Source of the DNA: Bagarius yarrelli
Lineage: Eukaryota > Chordata > Actinopteri > Siluriformes > Sisoridae
Assembly (NCBI GenBank): GCA_005784505.1
Contig: VCAZ01000008.1
Location: forward strand, 4,575,763 to 4,639,762
Length of the DNA: 64,000 bases
Reading direction: 5' to 3'
The notes under the pieces were generated by a model, which saw only the letters and a program-made list of their open reading frames with translations, was not told the DNA's origin and searched no databases. A program made the translations under genes and the position numbers. Positions 10,499 to 21,360 of this stretch are shown piece after piece; the first letter of the stretch is position 1; every line of letters starts with the position of its first letter.

Positions 10499-11847
10499 AA
10501 AAAATGATCAGAGGCCCGCTTACAAACATTCTTTGAAAAAATAAAAATAGTTTATTATATTAAGTATTGTTCTGAATGGCGTGAAAAAAACAGATTTTTG
10601 TAAGTACACATCAAAATGTGGATACTCACTTACCCTCATTGGACGTGCAGCATAATTCCTGGTTATTAGGAATTCACTTAAGTGCTATAATTAGCCGGAG
10701 AATGACAACAGTCGATTTACCGAGCTCTAATGCAATCAGTGAGCTGTAAAAGCCACACAACATTTGTTCTCTTCTGACGCAAAACTGTTATAAAAATAAT
10801 CTTTTCATTACAAGTTATTACTTGTATGGAATATAAATAATGCCACCGAGACCCTTTAAAGTTTTGATTAGTTTACTAGCTCTGTAAAAGCAATTAAACA
10901 TTAGAGACAATACCGGTGGCTAAGTGTACACGCAGTTATTTCCTAAGAAAACAAGAGGACCAGATAACACTTTTGTCTGCGTGTGAAAAGCTAATTTTAT
11001 ATCTAGCGCTGGTTTTGTGCTTCACCTGGTGTAGAGACACAATATGGCATCAGTGGACATGGTTTTGGAAGCGGTAACAAGATCAGCTAGTGCCGAATCG
11101 TCATTCAATTACTAAATAAAAACAAAAAACACTGGAACAAGATTAGCCAGTTAGCAAGATTAGCCGTGTCTGGTATTTCAAAAATGAGCAAATGTCACCC
11201 CTACTGTCAAACAGCAGTCAATAATATCCATGTATGCATCACCAAGCTAAAAATATTCTGTTCGAACCCTTCCCACACCACCACCACCACCAAAGAAAGG
11301 ATTGTCTATAAGCAATGCACGTTCCTAAGAAATACAGCTCTAATCATTCTACTTCTTGCTGCTACACACAGTTCTGACACCATGGTGTCAAAAATATCCC
11401 AGGAATACATTAGTTGATAATGCACAGCGGCACCTCCAGTGTTAAACACACTGCTTTTGTTTAGCTGCATGATGCAATCAGATAATGTAGCAATACATCA
11501 CCGGCATCATAGCTATCAAAGCTATACATTTGGCAAGTTATGCCCCAATCAATCATGTCAGGGGCGCTCTGGCAGGGCGTAAGTGTGCGCAGGAACATTA
11601 CTGAAGGTGGGGATTATAGGACGCACAAGCCAAGTAACAGTCAACTGCCTTGGCTGCTGTGTGAGAGAGCCGAGGTTGTAAAAGTACAACACCGAAATTT
11701 TGATAAAGGCATTCGATTAAATTAAATGAAATTAAAGAACAAAAATTATTTTTAAATAAAACACAAGCCATTTTCCATGAATACGGGATTATTTGAGAAA
11801 TATATATACCATCACATGTAAAAGCAAAATTACTTAAGGTGACACAA
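10499..11847. other. no gene recognised
   Basis: AT-rich single-copy-looking DNA. Small open frames at 11166-11417 and 11540-11725 show no domain, no codon periodicity and no splice context. Confidence 0.45.
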
Positions 11848-11972
11848 GGGACATTTACGTCTTTATCCAGAGCGACTTACATTTATCTTTTTTATACAGC
11901 TGAGCAATTGAGGGTTAAGGGCCTTGCTCAAGGGCCCAACAGTGCCAACATGGTGGTGCTGGGAATCGAACC
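11848..11972 (-). mobile_element. SINE A, 3' part, split by a LINE tail
   Basis: ATTTACGTCTTTATCCAGAG, GCGACTTACATTTATC, GAGCAATTGAGGGTTAAGGG and B-box side GGTGCTGGGAATCGAACCC. It breaks off at CTGATT and its head resumes at 12028. Confidence 0.88.
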
Positions 11973-12027
11973 CTGATTAGATTAGATTAGATTTAACTTT
12001 ATTGTCATTGTGTAAGGTACATGTACA
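11973..12027 (-). mobile_element. LINE-type 3' tail
   Basis: ATTAG repeated three times, then ATTTAACTTTATTGTCATTG and GTACATGTACATAG. Reverse-complemented this is the CATTGACAATAAAGTTAAAT plus TAATC-repeat tail seen at 30570-30633. Only the tail is present, as in 5'-truncated LINE copies. Confidence 0.6.
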
Positions 12028-12052
12028 TAGTCCAACAACTTAACCACTCCCG
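12028..12052 (-). mobile_element. SINE A head remainder
   Basis: AGTCCAACAACTTAACCACT CCCG is the tRNA-like head of the SINE that begins at 11848, resumed after the LINE tail. Confidence 0.65.
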
Positions 12053-12565
12053 AAAGTAAATTTAGAAAAGTGGAACGATATATGCAAATAAAGAGATTAA
12101 AATCGCAAAAATAACTTCATAGAAAGAAAAACTTTATTTATGCCCTTACTTTGATACAGGCATAAGTGTTAAGACTTTGGAAACCACAAAACCTTGAACT
12201 TTAATTTTTGATGCAATTTCTTTTGACAACTTGTTTACTTCTTTTCAGACTCTAACCACTGAAGATTCCATTAATGTTTCTGAAGATAAAACTCATATTG
12301 AGGTGTTGGCGATTTACTGAACTCGTTGCAGCAGTCACTGAACGCCAGCTAGAAACCAGAGGAAAAAATATGCTGCCAATTATAAAGATGCAAATATAGA
12401 AAATCAATGCTTAATAAATGAAGCATGAAGAAATTTCAGGTGAAATTTATTGTAAGGGGATAAGAGGAAAGAAATGTCTATTATTAAGTGAACAGTTAAA
12501 CATCTAGCTACATTTCATTTCCTGAGCCATATAACTTTTTTACAGAATTAACATTACCAAAAATT
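12053..12565. other. no gene recognised
   Basis: AT-rich single-copy-looking DNA. Confidence 0.45.
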
Positions 12566-12736
12566 GGCAGACGTCCTTATCCAGAGCGACTTACATTTAT
12601 CTCTTTTATTCATCTGAGCAATTGGGAGTTAAGGGTCTTGCTTAGGAGCTCAGTAGTGGCAACTTGGTGGGGCTGGGAATCGAACTTCGATCATCCAATT
12701 AGCAGTCTTAAGCACTGCACTACCACTTCCCTACTT
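12566..12736 (-). mobile_element. SINE A
   Basis: GGCAGACGTCCTTATCCAGA, GCGACTTACATTTATCTC, GGGCTGGGAATCGAAC (B box) and CACTGCACTACCACTTCCC; complete from 3' end to head in reverse orientation. Confidence 0.88.
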
Positions 12737-12904
12737 TACTGATGCAGCTATTGTACATACAGAGCGATTTCGGCTTTACTTTAGCTGCCGCACAGCATGG
12801 GAGCTTCAATGATAAAAGGAACAAAACGTCAAAGAGATTAGCTCATCAGACGATAGATGCCGATAACAGGAAGGAGATGATTGTGGGAACTTACTGACGT
12901 TGGG

Positions 12905-12910
<6 letters not shown>
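12737..12910. other. spacer, nothing recognised
   Basis: Unique-looking DNA between a SINE and a TA array. Confidence 0.4.

Positions 12911-12971
<61 letters not shown>
12911..12971. repeat. (TA)n microsatellite
   Basis: About 30 uninterrupted TA units. Confidence 0.95.
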
Positions 12972-12975
<4 letters not shown>

Positions 12976-13841
12976 CGTGTATAATGAATATAAAAATCCA
13001 ACTATTTCCGTCTGGGTTGATGTTATTGTTATTAGTGAATGTCTCAGTAGGAAAAAAAAAAATCAGGTAAAAACAAAGCAAACTATTACAGAAACAACAT
13101 GCTGAGTTAGATTAAGTGTTGAACGTCACTGGGGAGTAGCAGAATGTAAGGTTTACAACACACAAATGTGCACCTGAGTCCCCGGTTTGGCACAACCCCT
13201 CGCTGAACTCGGAGCTTGTTAAAGGGGCTCAGTCATGTGATGTGTTATTTTAACGGCTGTTCCTCTAGATTGGTCTCTGTGGCATCGCAAAGGCTCATAA
13301 AGGCTGATTCATCACCTGCCTTGTTCACAGAGGGCACAGCTAGCCCGAGACGAACTCCTCACAGGTATATTAAAGTCGTTCCCAATGGAATATGCTAACT
13401 CAAGAAAACCGCCTTCCAGACTTGGGGTCCCGTGAGACAAAACAGAGACTGTCCGTCTCCGCTGGTTCTCAAAAATGACCAGCAAACAGTTGCCACTTGA
13501 TATGTGCTGCCCTGATCTTTAAAACCTCAGCCCAATCAATGTGATTGATGCGAACAATATCTCTAGGATGCAAATGAAAGTCACAATTACTATTTCGTTT
13601 TATTAGCTGCTTTAACTTTAAACAGGTCATTAGAATCTGGCAGGAGTTACTTGTGATATATTTAGGACTGATAACCTTGCGTTTGAGATGTACCACTTCT
13701 CTGCAAAGTGGGCCCTGGTGGCCGACCACTGTTTTTTTAACATGTTTTTCATATATATAGGTTTTACATACAAACAGACCTCCACCAGCAGTGTTATGAC
13801 ATACAGGACTCAAATACAGAGATTAAATATAGTTAATTTGC
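12972..13841. other. no gene recognised; longest anonymous minus-strand frame
   Basis: A 114-codon minus-strand frame at 13469-13813 has no recognisable domain, no splice-site support and overlaps a plus-strand frame. The block contains an ATGCAAAT octamer near 13568 and little repeat content, so it is a better candidate for regulatory than coding DNA. Confidence 0.4.
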
Positions 13842-14019
13842 AGCATTTGGCAGACGTCCTTATCCAGAGCGACTTACATTTATCTCTTTTATACAACTCA
13901 ACAATTAGGGGATAAGGGCCTTGCTCAAGGGCCCAGATATGCAACTTGGTGGTGCTGGGAATCAAACCTGATCTTCCAATTAGCAGTCCAACACCTTAAC
14001 TACTGCGCACATTACTCCG
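13842..14019 (-). mobile_element. SINE A
   Basis: GCAGCATTTGGCAGACGTCC, TTATCCAGAGCGACTTAC, GGTGGTGCTGGGAATCAAAC and AGTCCAACACCTTAACTACT GCGC. Nearly complete; a few bases are missing around GGCCCAGATATGC. Confidence 0.9.
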
Positions 14020-14139
14020 ACTAACCTCTACTGTAGCTTGGAATACTTTTTTAGCTGGATGAGTGCATCTGCATCAATGCAACATAATCATCAAGAACCA
14101 TCCAGACTTTAATAAAATCCGGATGCATAAAAAAACACA

Positions 14140-14187
14140 TGAATGCGATGGTCAGGTGTCTCAATATTTTTGCCCATATATTGTATT
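14140..14187 (+). mobile_element. Tc1/mariner-like family B, right end only
   Basis: GATGGTCAGGTGTCTCAATA and TTTTTGCCCATATATTGTA match the right terminal repeat of family B (GGTCAGGTGTCCACAAAC...GGCCATATAGTGTA in the family). Confidence 0.55.
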
Positions 14188-14252
14188 AGAAATAAGCCAT
14201 AGAAATGTATGTTACACTAATTAGAACACAGCATTTTTTTGAAGAAATTTTG

Positions 14253-14419
14253 GGGGCAGTGGTTAAGGTGTTTGACTGGGAATTCAAAATCCCCAGCACC
14301 AACAAGCTGTCACGGTTGGACCCCTGAGCAAGGCCCTTAACCCTCGACTGCTTATTTGGATGTAAAAATGATATAAATGTAAGTTGCTATGAATAAAGAC
14401 GTATGCCAGAAGTGTAAAT
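14253..14419 (+). mobile_element. SINE A
   Basis: GGCAGTGGTTAAGGTGTTTG, CCCCAGCACCAACAAGC, CCCCTGAGCAAGGCCCTTAA, TAAATGTAAGTTGCTATG. The B box is damaged. Followed four bases later by a second copy. Confidence 0.88.
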
Positions 14420-14423
14420 TGGG

Positions 14424-14616
14424 GAAGTGGTAGCGCAGTGTTTAAGGTGATGGACCACTTATTGGAAGATCAGAGTTTGATTCCCAGCACTACCAAGCTC
14501 CCAATACCAGACCCCTGAGCAAGGCCCTTAACCCCGAATAGCTCAGTTGTATAAAAGAGATAAATGTAAGTCTGCCTGGATAAGGGCGTCTGCCAAAATG
14601 CAGTAATAAATGTAAT
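14424..14616 (+). mobile_element. SINE A
   Basis: GAAGTGGTAGCGCAGTGTTT, GGAAGATCAGAGTTTGATTC, CCCCTGAGCAAGGCCCTTAA, GATAAGGGCGTCTGCCAAAA. Same strand as the copy just before it, so the two stand head to tail. Confidence 0.9.
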
Positions 14617-15417
14617 AAAGAAAAAAACACTCATTCGCTCCTCGTTGATGATGTTATTTTTAAAAGCCTGTGCGTTTCGACCTACATTTTATATATTTAC
14701 ATAGATCAATTCAGTCTAATAATTCATCTCCTTTCCTGACCACATGTAAGTAAGTTTTGTTTCCCAAACATCTTCAAACCTGACACGTGGAGCCTCCAGA
14801 AAATGGATTGAGTATGGATTTAGCTGGGCGGTGCGTCAGCCTGTCTCGTTCTATTTTTTCTCTTTAGGCTCTGCACCAATATTATATTGATGAGCCCAGC
14901 AGCAACTCTGATTGCCTGTCTTCTTTAAACATTTAACCAGACCAGAGAGGGGGTCACAATAAATACAGAACCTCAGGAGTATCTGTAGTGTGGTTCCAGA
15001 ATGAACGTTTGTGTTTCTGTCAAAAATGTAAAAATGTACAAAAAAATAAATATCTGTTTTACAGAAAACCGGTATTCCTCTTGCTCCTCTTCTTCTTCTT
15101 CCTCTTTCTCTTTTTCCTCTTATTGAAAATATTCTGTCCAAACAAGATAGACTTTTATACCTGCCAAGATATGTACGTTCATACCTCTGCGCACCCTGTT
15201 CGCGCAGACAGAATACGTCGTAAGCGTGGTCACATCCTGCAGGAAAAAAGGATGGATAAAAACAGAGCGTAAATCCGAATTCATATCAGTGTCGCGTCAC
15301 ACTGGAGACATTTACAGTCAAAGGGTATGAAAGATGTAAGATCATCCCCACGGTAGACCTTTGGGATAAACATTAATAGTGTCTGCACCTCAGACACCAG
15401 ACTTCCCACTGGAAAAA
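14617..15417. other. no gene recognised; short polypyrimidine patch
   Basis: A CTTCTTCTTCC/TTTCTCTTTTTCC patch near 15080-15122 accounts for the Leu/Phe-rich small frames. Nothing else seen. Confidence 0.45.
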
Positions 15418-15652
15418 AGTGGTAGCGCAGTGGTTAAGGTTTTGGACTGCCAATAAAAAGATCAGGTTTCAAATCCTAGCACAACCAAGCTAGCACCACT
15501 GGGCCCCTGAATATATATATATATATATAGGACTTTTATCTTTTTTATCCAACTGAGCAATTAGGGCTTAGGGGCCTTAATTGCTCAGTTGGATAAAAAA
15601 AGATAAAAGTCGCTCTGGATAAAAGCGTCTGCCCAGTACTATAAATGTTAAT
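15418..15652 (+). mobile_element. SINE A with internal inverted duplication
   Basis: Head GTGGTAGCGCAGTGGTTAAG at 15418 and 3' part GTCGCTCTGGATAAAAGCGT at 15610 are normal and in the same strand. Between them lies an (AT)n stretch at 15511-15529 and then an inverted copy of the SINE's own middle (15531-15577), so that 15531-15611 forms a hairpin. Confidence 0.85.
15531..15611. repeat. inverted repeat / hairpin inside SINE A
   Basis: Left arm 15531-15563 (GACTTTTATCTTTTTTATCC, AACTGAGCAATTA) and right arm 15578-15611 are perfect reverse complements except for one extra A, with a 14-base loop (GGGCTTAGGGGCCT). Confidence 0.9.
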
Positions 15653-15894
15653 GTACCCAACATCAGCACTTAAACTCATTAGTATTGAATAATTCCTCCT
15701 ACAGTCAAGTGCCAACATTTAGTAGGAATCTTATTTAAATGTACAGTTATTATAAGAATGAAAAATAAAAGTGAAATTAAATCAGGAATGAGATGCTTAA
15801 AAATATATAAATATGATGGTTATGTGTGATAGATGTGACAACAGTTTGGGAAAAATACTTACGGGAGGGTGCTGATAAAGTGTGCTCAAATTTT

Positions 15895-15896
<2 letters not shown>

Positions 15897-15940
<44 letters not shown>
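15897..15940. repeat. (TA)n microsatellite
   Basis: About 22 TA units with one TT break. Confidence 0.93.
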
Positions 15941-15982
15941 GTAAAAAAAAGATAAAAGTCTTTTTTATATATGTATACAAAA

Positions 15983-15984
<2 letters not shown>

Positions 15985-16032
<48 letters not shown>

Positions 16033-16050
16033 ATATATACACACACACAA
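15985..16050. repeat. (AT)n then (AC)n microsatellite
   Basis: About 25 AT units to 16038 with one C interruption, passing into a short ACACAC run. Confidence 0.93.
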
Positions 16051-18689
16051 TAGGTAATTTTTTATGAGATCATTGAAGCATCCTGTTTTAATTACTCTAG
16101 ATGTTCCCTCAAAAACATCACAGCACTGTAAAAAAAAAATCTAGTTATTTAAGCCTTATCCAGAAAAAAAAGAGCTTTGGGGAAATATATCCCAAATTTA
16201 TTTGGTCCTTCGGCGCTCATAAATTTTAATGACATTAACAGAAATAATTATTAGCATTTATGTTTTTATAGGACAAGAGAGGTCGCTTTAATTAGCAATA
16301 AAAAAAAATACAGGCATATGACCTGGTGATGATGATAATGCTCTTTTAAACCTGCTATGAATAATTTCTGAGAGTAAGTCAAAAATATTAAATGACCCTC
16401 CCTTTTCCTAATTAGGCCAAGGGAAGAAAAAAAAGCTAAGAAAGGAAAGCAAAAGTGGACCATGTGTTCTACTAATTGGTGGATGCTTAAAACAAGAGAA
16501 AATACATATAATAAATTGCAGTTCTGGTGATTTAATTTAATTCACCTTTTTCCAATAAGAGGTGCTAAAATTTAGATAGGTTAAGTGCCATACTTCTCAT
16601 TCTGTCTAAATGTACTGCTTTGCCGATATTTATTTGACCTCATCATGACCGTAAGGGTTTTTCCTGGTACTTGCGGTCGCCTGGTTCTCAAAAATCGCTT
16701 CTCTTTTATCAACTCTGTCAATTTGTTTAGTGATTTATGAGCTGGACTAACTGACATGGTATCGCGGCCACTTGGAAAAGTTAGCGGTAAGCAAAGCCCT
16801 CATAAGGAATACAGGAAACATGAGAAAATAAGTGGGTCAAGCGGCAGTTGGAAAGGGGCGACCTTGAGACAAGGATCCCTGAAATCAATGTCTTCTTCTG
16901 GTTGACTTACTTTTGCGAGATATTGAACGCTGTAAAATGCTTCGCACAATAGTAAGTGACAGGAAAAAAGGGGCAATATCTTTTTTATCTGGCTTTGATT
17001 AGCCTGCCACCTTGTGCTGGTGAGTCGTTTAAACACAGAACAGGCATCATAGAGCATATTGTTTTCCCGCTGTGCTATTCTTTGGGTTTGCTTCGTCCAG
17101 GCTAATCATAGAGCTCTGCTGTGTGGAAGCTTTACCCTGGATACAATAATGGCAGGCAGCCTCGCAGTGCAACAATACATAAGATACTCAATTCAAGCAC
17201 TAGTATAGTTTCTTTCCGAAAATATTTTTCCGTATGTTACTCATAATTATTACTTTATTGTCACACTATTGTGTTCAGAAATAATACTAACATGCAATTT
17301 TAGTGTTCATAACAGCGTCTATCTTTTAAAAAAGGATATTTTAGGAGGAAAGCCATTAAAAAAGAGACATCGGTTCCTTTTAATATTGAAAAACAATACA
17401 CCCATATAAATTTATATACAGTAAACATGGGATGTTAAGTATAAACCGGAGCCCCATTTGGAAAGGATTAGTTTACCGTTTTCACTGACATCATTTACAC
17501 GTGTTACTCAGTAATTACACGTCCCTCTCAGCCTTGTTTGTGTTGATTTTCCTTTGAGAAAATTGCAGATCAAATGCCTGGTTTTTTTTGGCAAATTACA
17601 TCGTCGTCTCATCATTTTAGTCCCAGAGATAGACACCTCTGTTATTTCGCAGACAGAGGCTGTCCCTTGCATTTGGACAGCTGCCACGTTAAACACATCT
17701 CTAAAAGTCTGAGTCTGGACCGGCAAATGGATTAAAGTAGCTACTGAAGGTTCAAATCCATTTTACGTTCAAATACCGACATACAGATTGACTCGATATC
17801 CAAAGCAAAAATGACCAGGATAAAGATTTTGCCTACTTGAAAATGAATGAAGGTTAAATAAAGAAACAAATCATACAGTGTTTTGCAGATTTAAACTGCT
17901 AAAGCAAAAAAAACCCAACAAGAAACTTTGACATGATGGAGGAAAATCGACTGTGTTGTATGATGGAGAGTGATATTATCACCTATTAAAACTGGGGCTG
18001 CCTTAAAGATTAAAATACTTAATTATTCTTATCATTATTATTATCATCTCAAATAAAGTCTTTTAAAAATCCCTGCAGTGTAAATGCCATCTGAACAAGT
18101 GAAAATGTACTGAATACAGTCCAAATTCAAGATTACACCAATTATAATAATTACAATGAACCTGTTATTTTTGACATTGTGGGTTGTTTTGGTAGATATT
18201 TTTGCAGTATTTTGGGGAATTTTTAACATTTATTTCTAAAAAGGAGCAAAATGATCTGACAGTACATGACATGACAGAAAATTATCTAGAAATAAATTTA
18301 AAAACAAGGTCAAAGTGCCCATAGATACAAAATGATTAATAAAAGGGGTTTAAACAGGCGTCATTTTGACACTTACCGCGACGTGTTTTTTCAGGTTAGA
18401 GCTGGAATTCTTGTACACGGTGATGTCAGTACGTTTTAGTAACACAGCATGCATCAGATTATAAAACTATTCTTTTTGAAATGTTGGAGTTAAAACATAG
18501 ACCAAACTTGAGGACACTGATGATGATTTGCCTCCAATAACACACACACACACACACACACATCTGTGTGCTAAACCTAATCAGGAGATTTTAAGCACCC
18601 TCTCTAATGTCTTGTGAAACTTGCAAACAATACATATAAACATATTATTTAAAAAAAATCTCATAATTATTACTATATGACAGCATGTA
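16051..18689. other. no gene recognised; candidate non-coding regulatory DNA
   Basis: Long stretch with almost no named repeats, apart from (AC)n at 18541-18563. 16255-16475 has TTTAATTAG and CCTAATTAGGCC homeodomain-type cores within mixed, non-repetitive sequence. No frame with coding character. Confidence 0.4.
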
Positions 18690-18850
18690 GCGTAAAAGTC
18701 AAGCGTCAAATGTAGCGTAAAAATCAAGGGTTTTTTTTTACTAGAAATGTAGTTAAGTGAGCGTAAAAGTTCACATCATTAAATATACTCTAAAAGTAAA
18801 AGTTAAGTAAATGTATCAAAGTAAATGTAAGTCGTTACTACCCCAACCCT
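18690..18850. repeat. fish interspersed repeat, class unknown
   Basis: Repeated AAGTAAA/GTAAAAGT words leading to AAATGTAAGTCGTTACTACC CCAACCCTGG, like the end of a dispersed fish repeat I recall (ending ...TTCGTTACTTCCCACCTCTGG). TAGCGTAAAA occurs twice and AGCGTAAAAGT again, suggesting internal duplication. Confidence 0.4.
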
Positions 18851-19444
18851 GGGTTAGCTGATCAACAGGGGTGCAGATAAACTCTTAAATTAATAAAAAG
18901 ATGAATCGTACAACCAGTGATGTCATTAAAATAAATTGCTTATAACACTTCACTGGTGTTTATATATCTTACATTCCTCACAATTATTTCTTTAATACAA
19001 CCTGGATAAGCATATATAGCCAACAAGATTGTCAACCCTAAACCCCAACCATAATGGCTCATAGCACTTCTCCAATCTGCTCCTTATAGGTGTGTACAGA
19101 TAAGCCATTTAGCTGTAGGTTAACCATGTTATCTGCCATACACAACAGAATAAGGTTTATCTTCACTTAACATTTTCTTTGCTGCCTTAAGGTGTCTTAC
19201 TGGCAGGAAAAAGACATTTCAGGCTCATCAGCTGTTTCCTCATTACACGGCTTCTCAGTTAGAGCAAACATATTGCACCGTCTCGAACACTGTGGTAAAA
19301 ACAGAACTTCCCAGGCCATGTTAATCACTGATAAACAAGCTTGAGCAAAAATTACTAAAAACACAGGCAGCAAATGTATTAATTACTCAGAGAGCAAAGC
19401 TAGATAATGATCTAAAACACAGCTGTAATTGGGAACAGAAAGTA
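18851..19444. other. no gene recognised
   Basis: Mixed single-copy-looking DNA. Confidence 0.4.
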
Positions 19445-19660
19445 CGAATGCCTCGTCGCACCATCATGGTTGGAGGCTCGATTCCCACCTCCGCTGTGTT
19501 TGCATGTTTTTTCCTGTGCTTTAGGGGTTTTCTAAAGATCTCTAGGTTTCCTCTGCTAGTCCAAAACCATGTCTTGAAGGTTTACTGCTACTGTGTGAAT
19601 GTGTGCACACACAGTTGTGCTCTGAGTTCTGCTGAAAAGCTTCAGGTTCCCTAGAGAAAT
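19445..19660 (+). mobile_element. tRNA-headed SINE, diverged (D-like)
   Basis: GCCTCGTCGCACCATCATGG TTGGAGGCTCGATTCCCACC gives a B-box-like GGCTCGATTCC; then TTTGCATGTTTTTTCCTGTG, TAGGTTTCCTCTGCTAGTCC and AAAACCATGT follow the SINE D order. The body is shorter and more diverged than the other D copies and may be a sister family. Confidence 0.6.
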
Positions 19661-19883
19661 GGATTGGTGAGCTTTCTTTAAGTGTAAATAAATACCTAAT
19701 ATATCTAAGCTTATAGATAAAACCAATCCTGGACATTTTATTTTTTATCATAGGTTAAAATGTTACCAAAAAAAAAATCAGCCCAAAAATAATTTTAGAA
19801 TATACTTGATTAATAAGGCAGCTAAATGAATTTTAATTGCTACCAAAAAGCAAAAAAAAATCCAATTGTAGTTATTAACATTT

Positions 19884-20046
19884 AGGGCATTTGGCAGACG
19901 TCCTTATCCAGATGGACTTATATCTATCTCTATTTTAGACAACTGAGAACTGGGTTGGGGGACTTGCTTGGCGGTCTTGGGATCTGAACCCAGATCTTCT
20001 AATTAGCAGTCCTTGAACACCTTGACCACTGTGCTATCACTTCCGC
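19884..20046 (-). mobile_element. SINE A
   Basis: GGGCATTTGGCAGACGTCCT, TATCCAGATGGACTTATATC, GGGATCTGAACCCAGATCTT (altered B box) and CCACTGTGCTATCACTTCCG. Confidence 0.87.
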
Positions 20047-20192
20047 ACGTCAAATGCTACGCTTACAGATTAAGACTGATAAAAAAATAATTTTCAGTGA
20101 ACCTACACTGTCTGTAGCCAGAGTTTTCTGTTCTTAACTGGAAGGAATGGAAGTCAGTGTGGTGATCTGTAGTTACAGCTCATACACCTTAT

Positions 20193-20395
20193 TTACATTT
20201 ACAACATTTGGCAGACGTCGTTACTCAGAGCGTCTATCTGTTTATCCCATCAGAACGTTTATCCCATTTATACAACTAAGCAATTTAGAGGCCTTGCTCA
20301 GAAGCCCAGCAGTGGTGGCTTGGTGGCACTGGGAATCGAACCCATAATCTTCGGGTTGGCAGTCCAACACCTCAAACATGAGCCACCACTTCCAC
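20193..20395 (-). mobile_element. SINE A with internal duplication
   Basis: ACATTTGGCAGACGTCG, CTGGGAATCGAACCCATAAT (intact B box in reverse) and CAGTCCAACACCTCAAAC. The middle holds a near-duplicate of GTTTATCCCAT (20231 and 20259), which lengthens the copy. Confidence 0.85.
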
Positions 20396-21011
20396 ATTTA
20401 TTGTGTTGTGGGGTTTGTAATTTTTGGATGTGAATAGTGGTTATAGCTGACAATACAATACACTCCCTGTCACGTCTGATCTCTTTAATCAAAAAGGTCC
20501 CCACAATGCAACATATAATCATAAACTAAAATTGTTGATAACAAATCCCCGATCATCAGTTTCCAAATTATTTCAATCAGCCTATCAGACACACTAAGGT
20601 CAAAGTCACTAAGATCACATTTTGTATCATTCTAGATAAGCAAGAACATAAGCTGCTGATTTGTATCTGTTTTGTGCTGCTAACACATGATTGCTTGATT
20701 GGTTTAACTGGATGAATGTTCAGAAGTAAAAGGTGTTTTTACTCAACTGAGACTCTGAGATTACATCTGATTGAGATCCTGTATACAAATTACTTCAGAT
20801 ACAAATTGTCAGTCAAGGATGTCCAGGAAAACAACCAGAACATTCGACTGATTTTACACTATACTTAGTGTTCAGTTAAAGTTTATTTGGGTGTTAAAGG
20901 CCCACCTAAAGAAATATTTCCTTTTGCTATTTCAATTTCAATTAATCGCTAATAAATATATAAATATTTATTACATTTTAATAAATCTACATAGTTTGTG
21001 GGAAAATAATT
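20396..21011. other. no gene recognised
   Basis: Mixed DNA, no named repeat or coding signal. Confidence 0.4.
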
Positions 21012-21360
21012 CAGTCATTCATTTATCTTCTATACCCGCTTATTCCCTAATTCGGGGTCACAGGGATCTGCTGGAGTCTATCCCAGCTGTCTCTGAAAGG
21101 GCAAAAGGCAGGAGGGAGACACCCTGGACAGGTCACCAGTCCATCACCAGGCCATACACACACTCACACTCACTCCTATGGGCAATTTAGAATCATCAAT
21201 CAACCTAACATACATGTTTTTGGACTGTGGGAGGAAACCGGCGAACCCGGATCAAACCCTTGAGGAGAACATGCAAACTTCACACAGAAAGGCCCATGCC
21301 TGGGAATCAAACACAGGCCTGTGAGGCAACAGTGCTAGCCACTAAGCCCCCGTGCTGTCC
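21012..21360 (-). mobile_element. SINE D, complete copy
   Basis: In reverse: CTATACCCGCTTATTCCCTA, GATCTGCTGGAGTCTATCCC, CCAGTCCATCACCAGGCC, CATACATGTTTTTGGACTGT, AGAACATGCAAACTTCACAC, TGGGAATCAAACACAGGCCT (B box side), CTAGCCACTAAGCCCCCGTG. Least damaged minus-strand copy here. Confidence 0.9.

Noticed and set aside
13469..13813. 114-codon minus-strand open frame
   Set aside because: No recognisable domain, no convincing start or splice context, and overlapping frames on the other strand.
15777..16053. Ile-Tyr repeat proteins on both strands
   Set aside because: Translation of (TA)n arrays; the same holds at 12881-13105 and 53597-54128.
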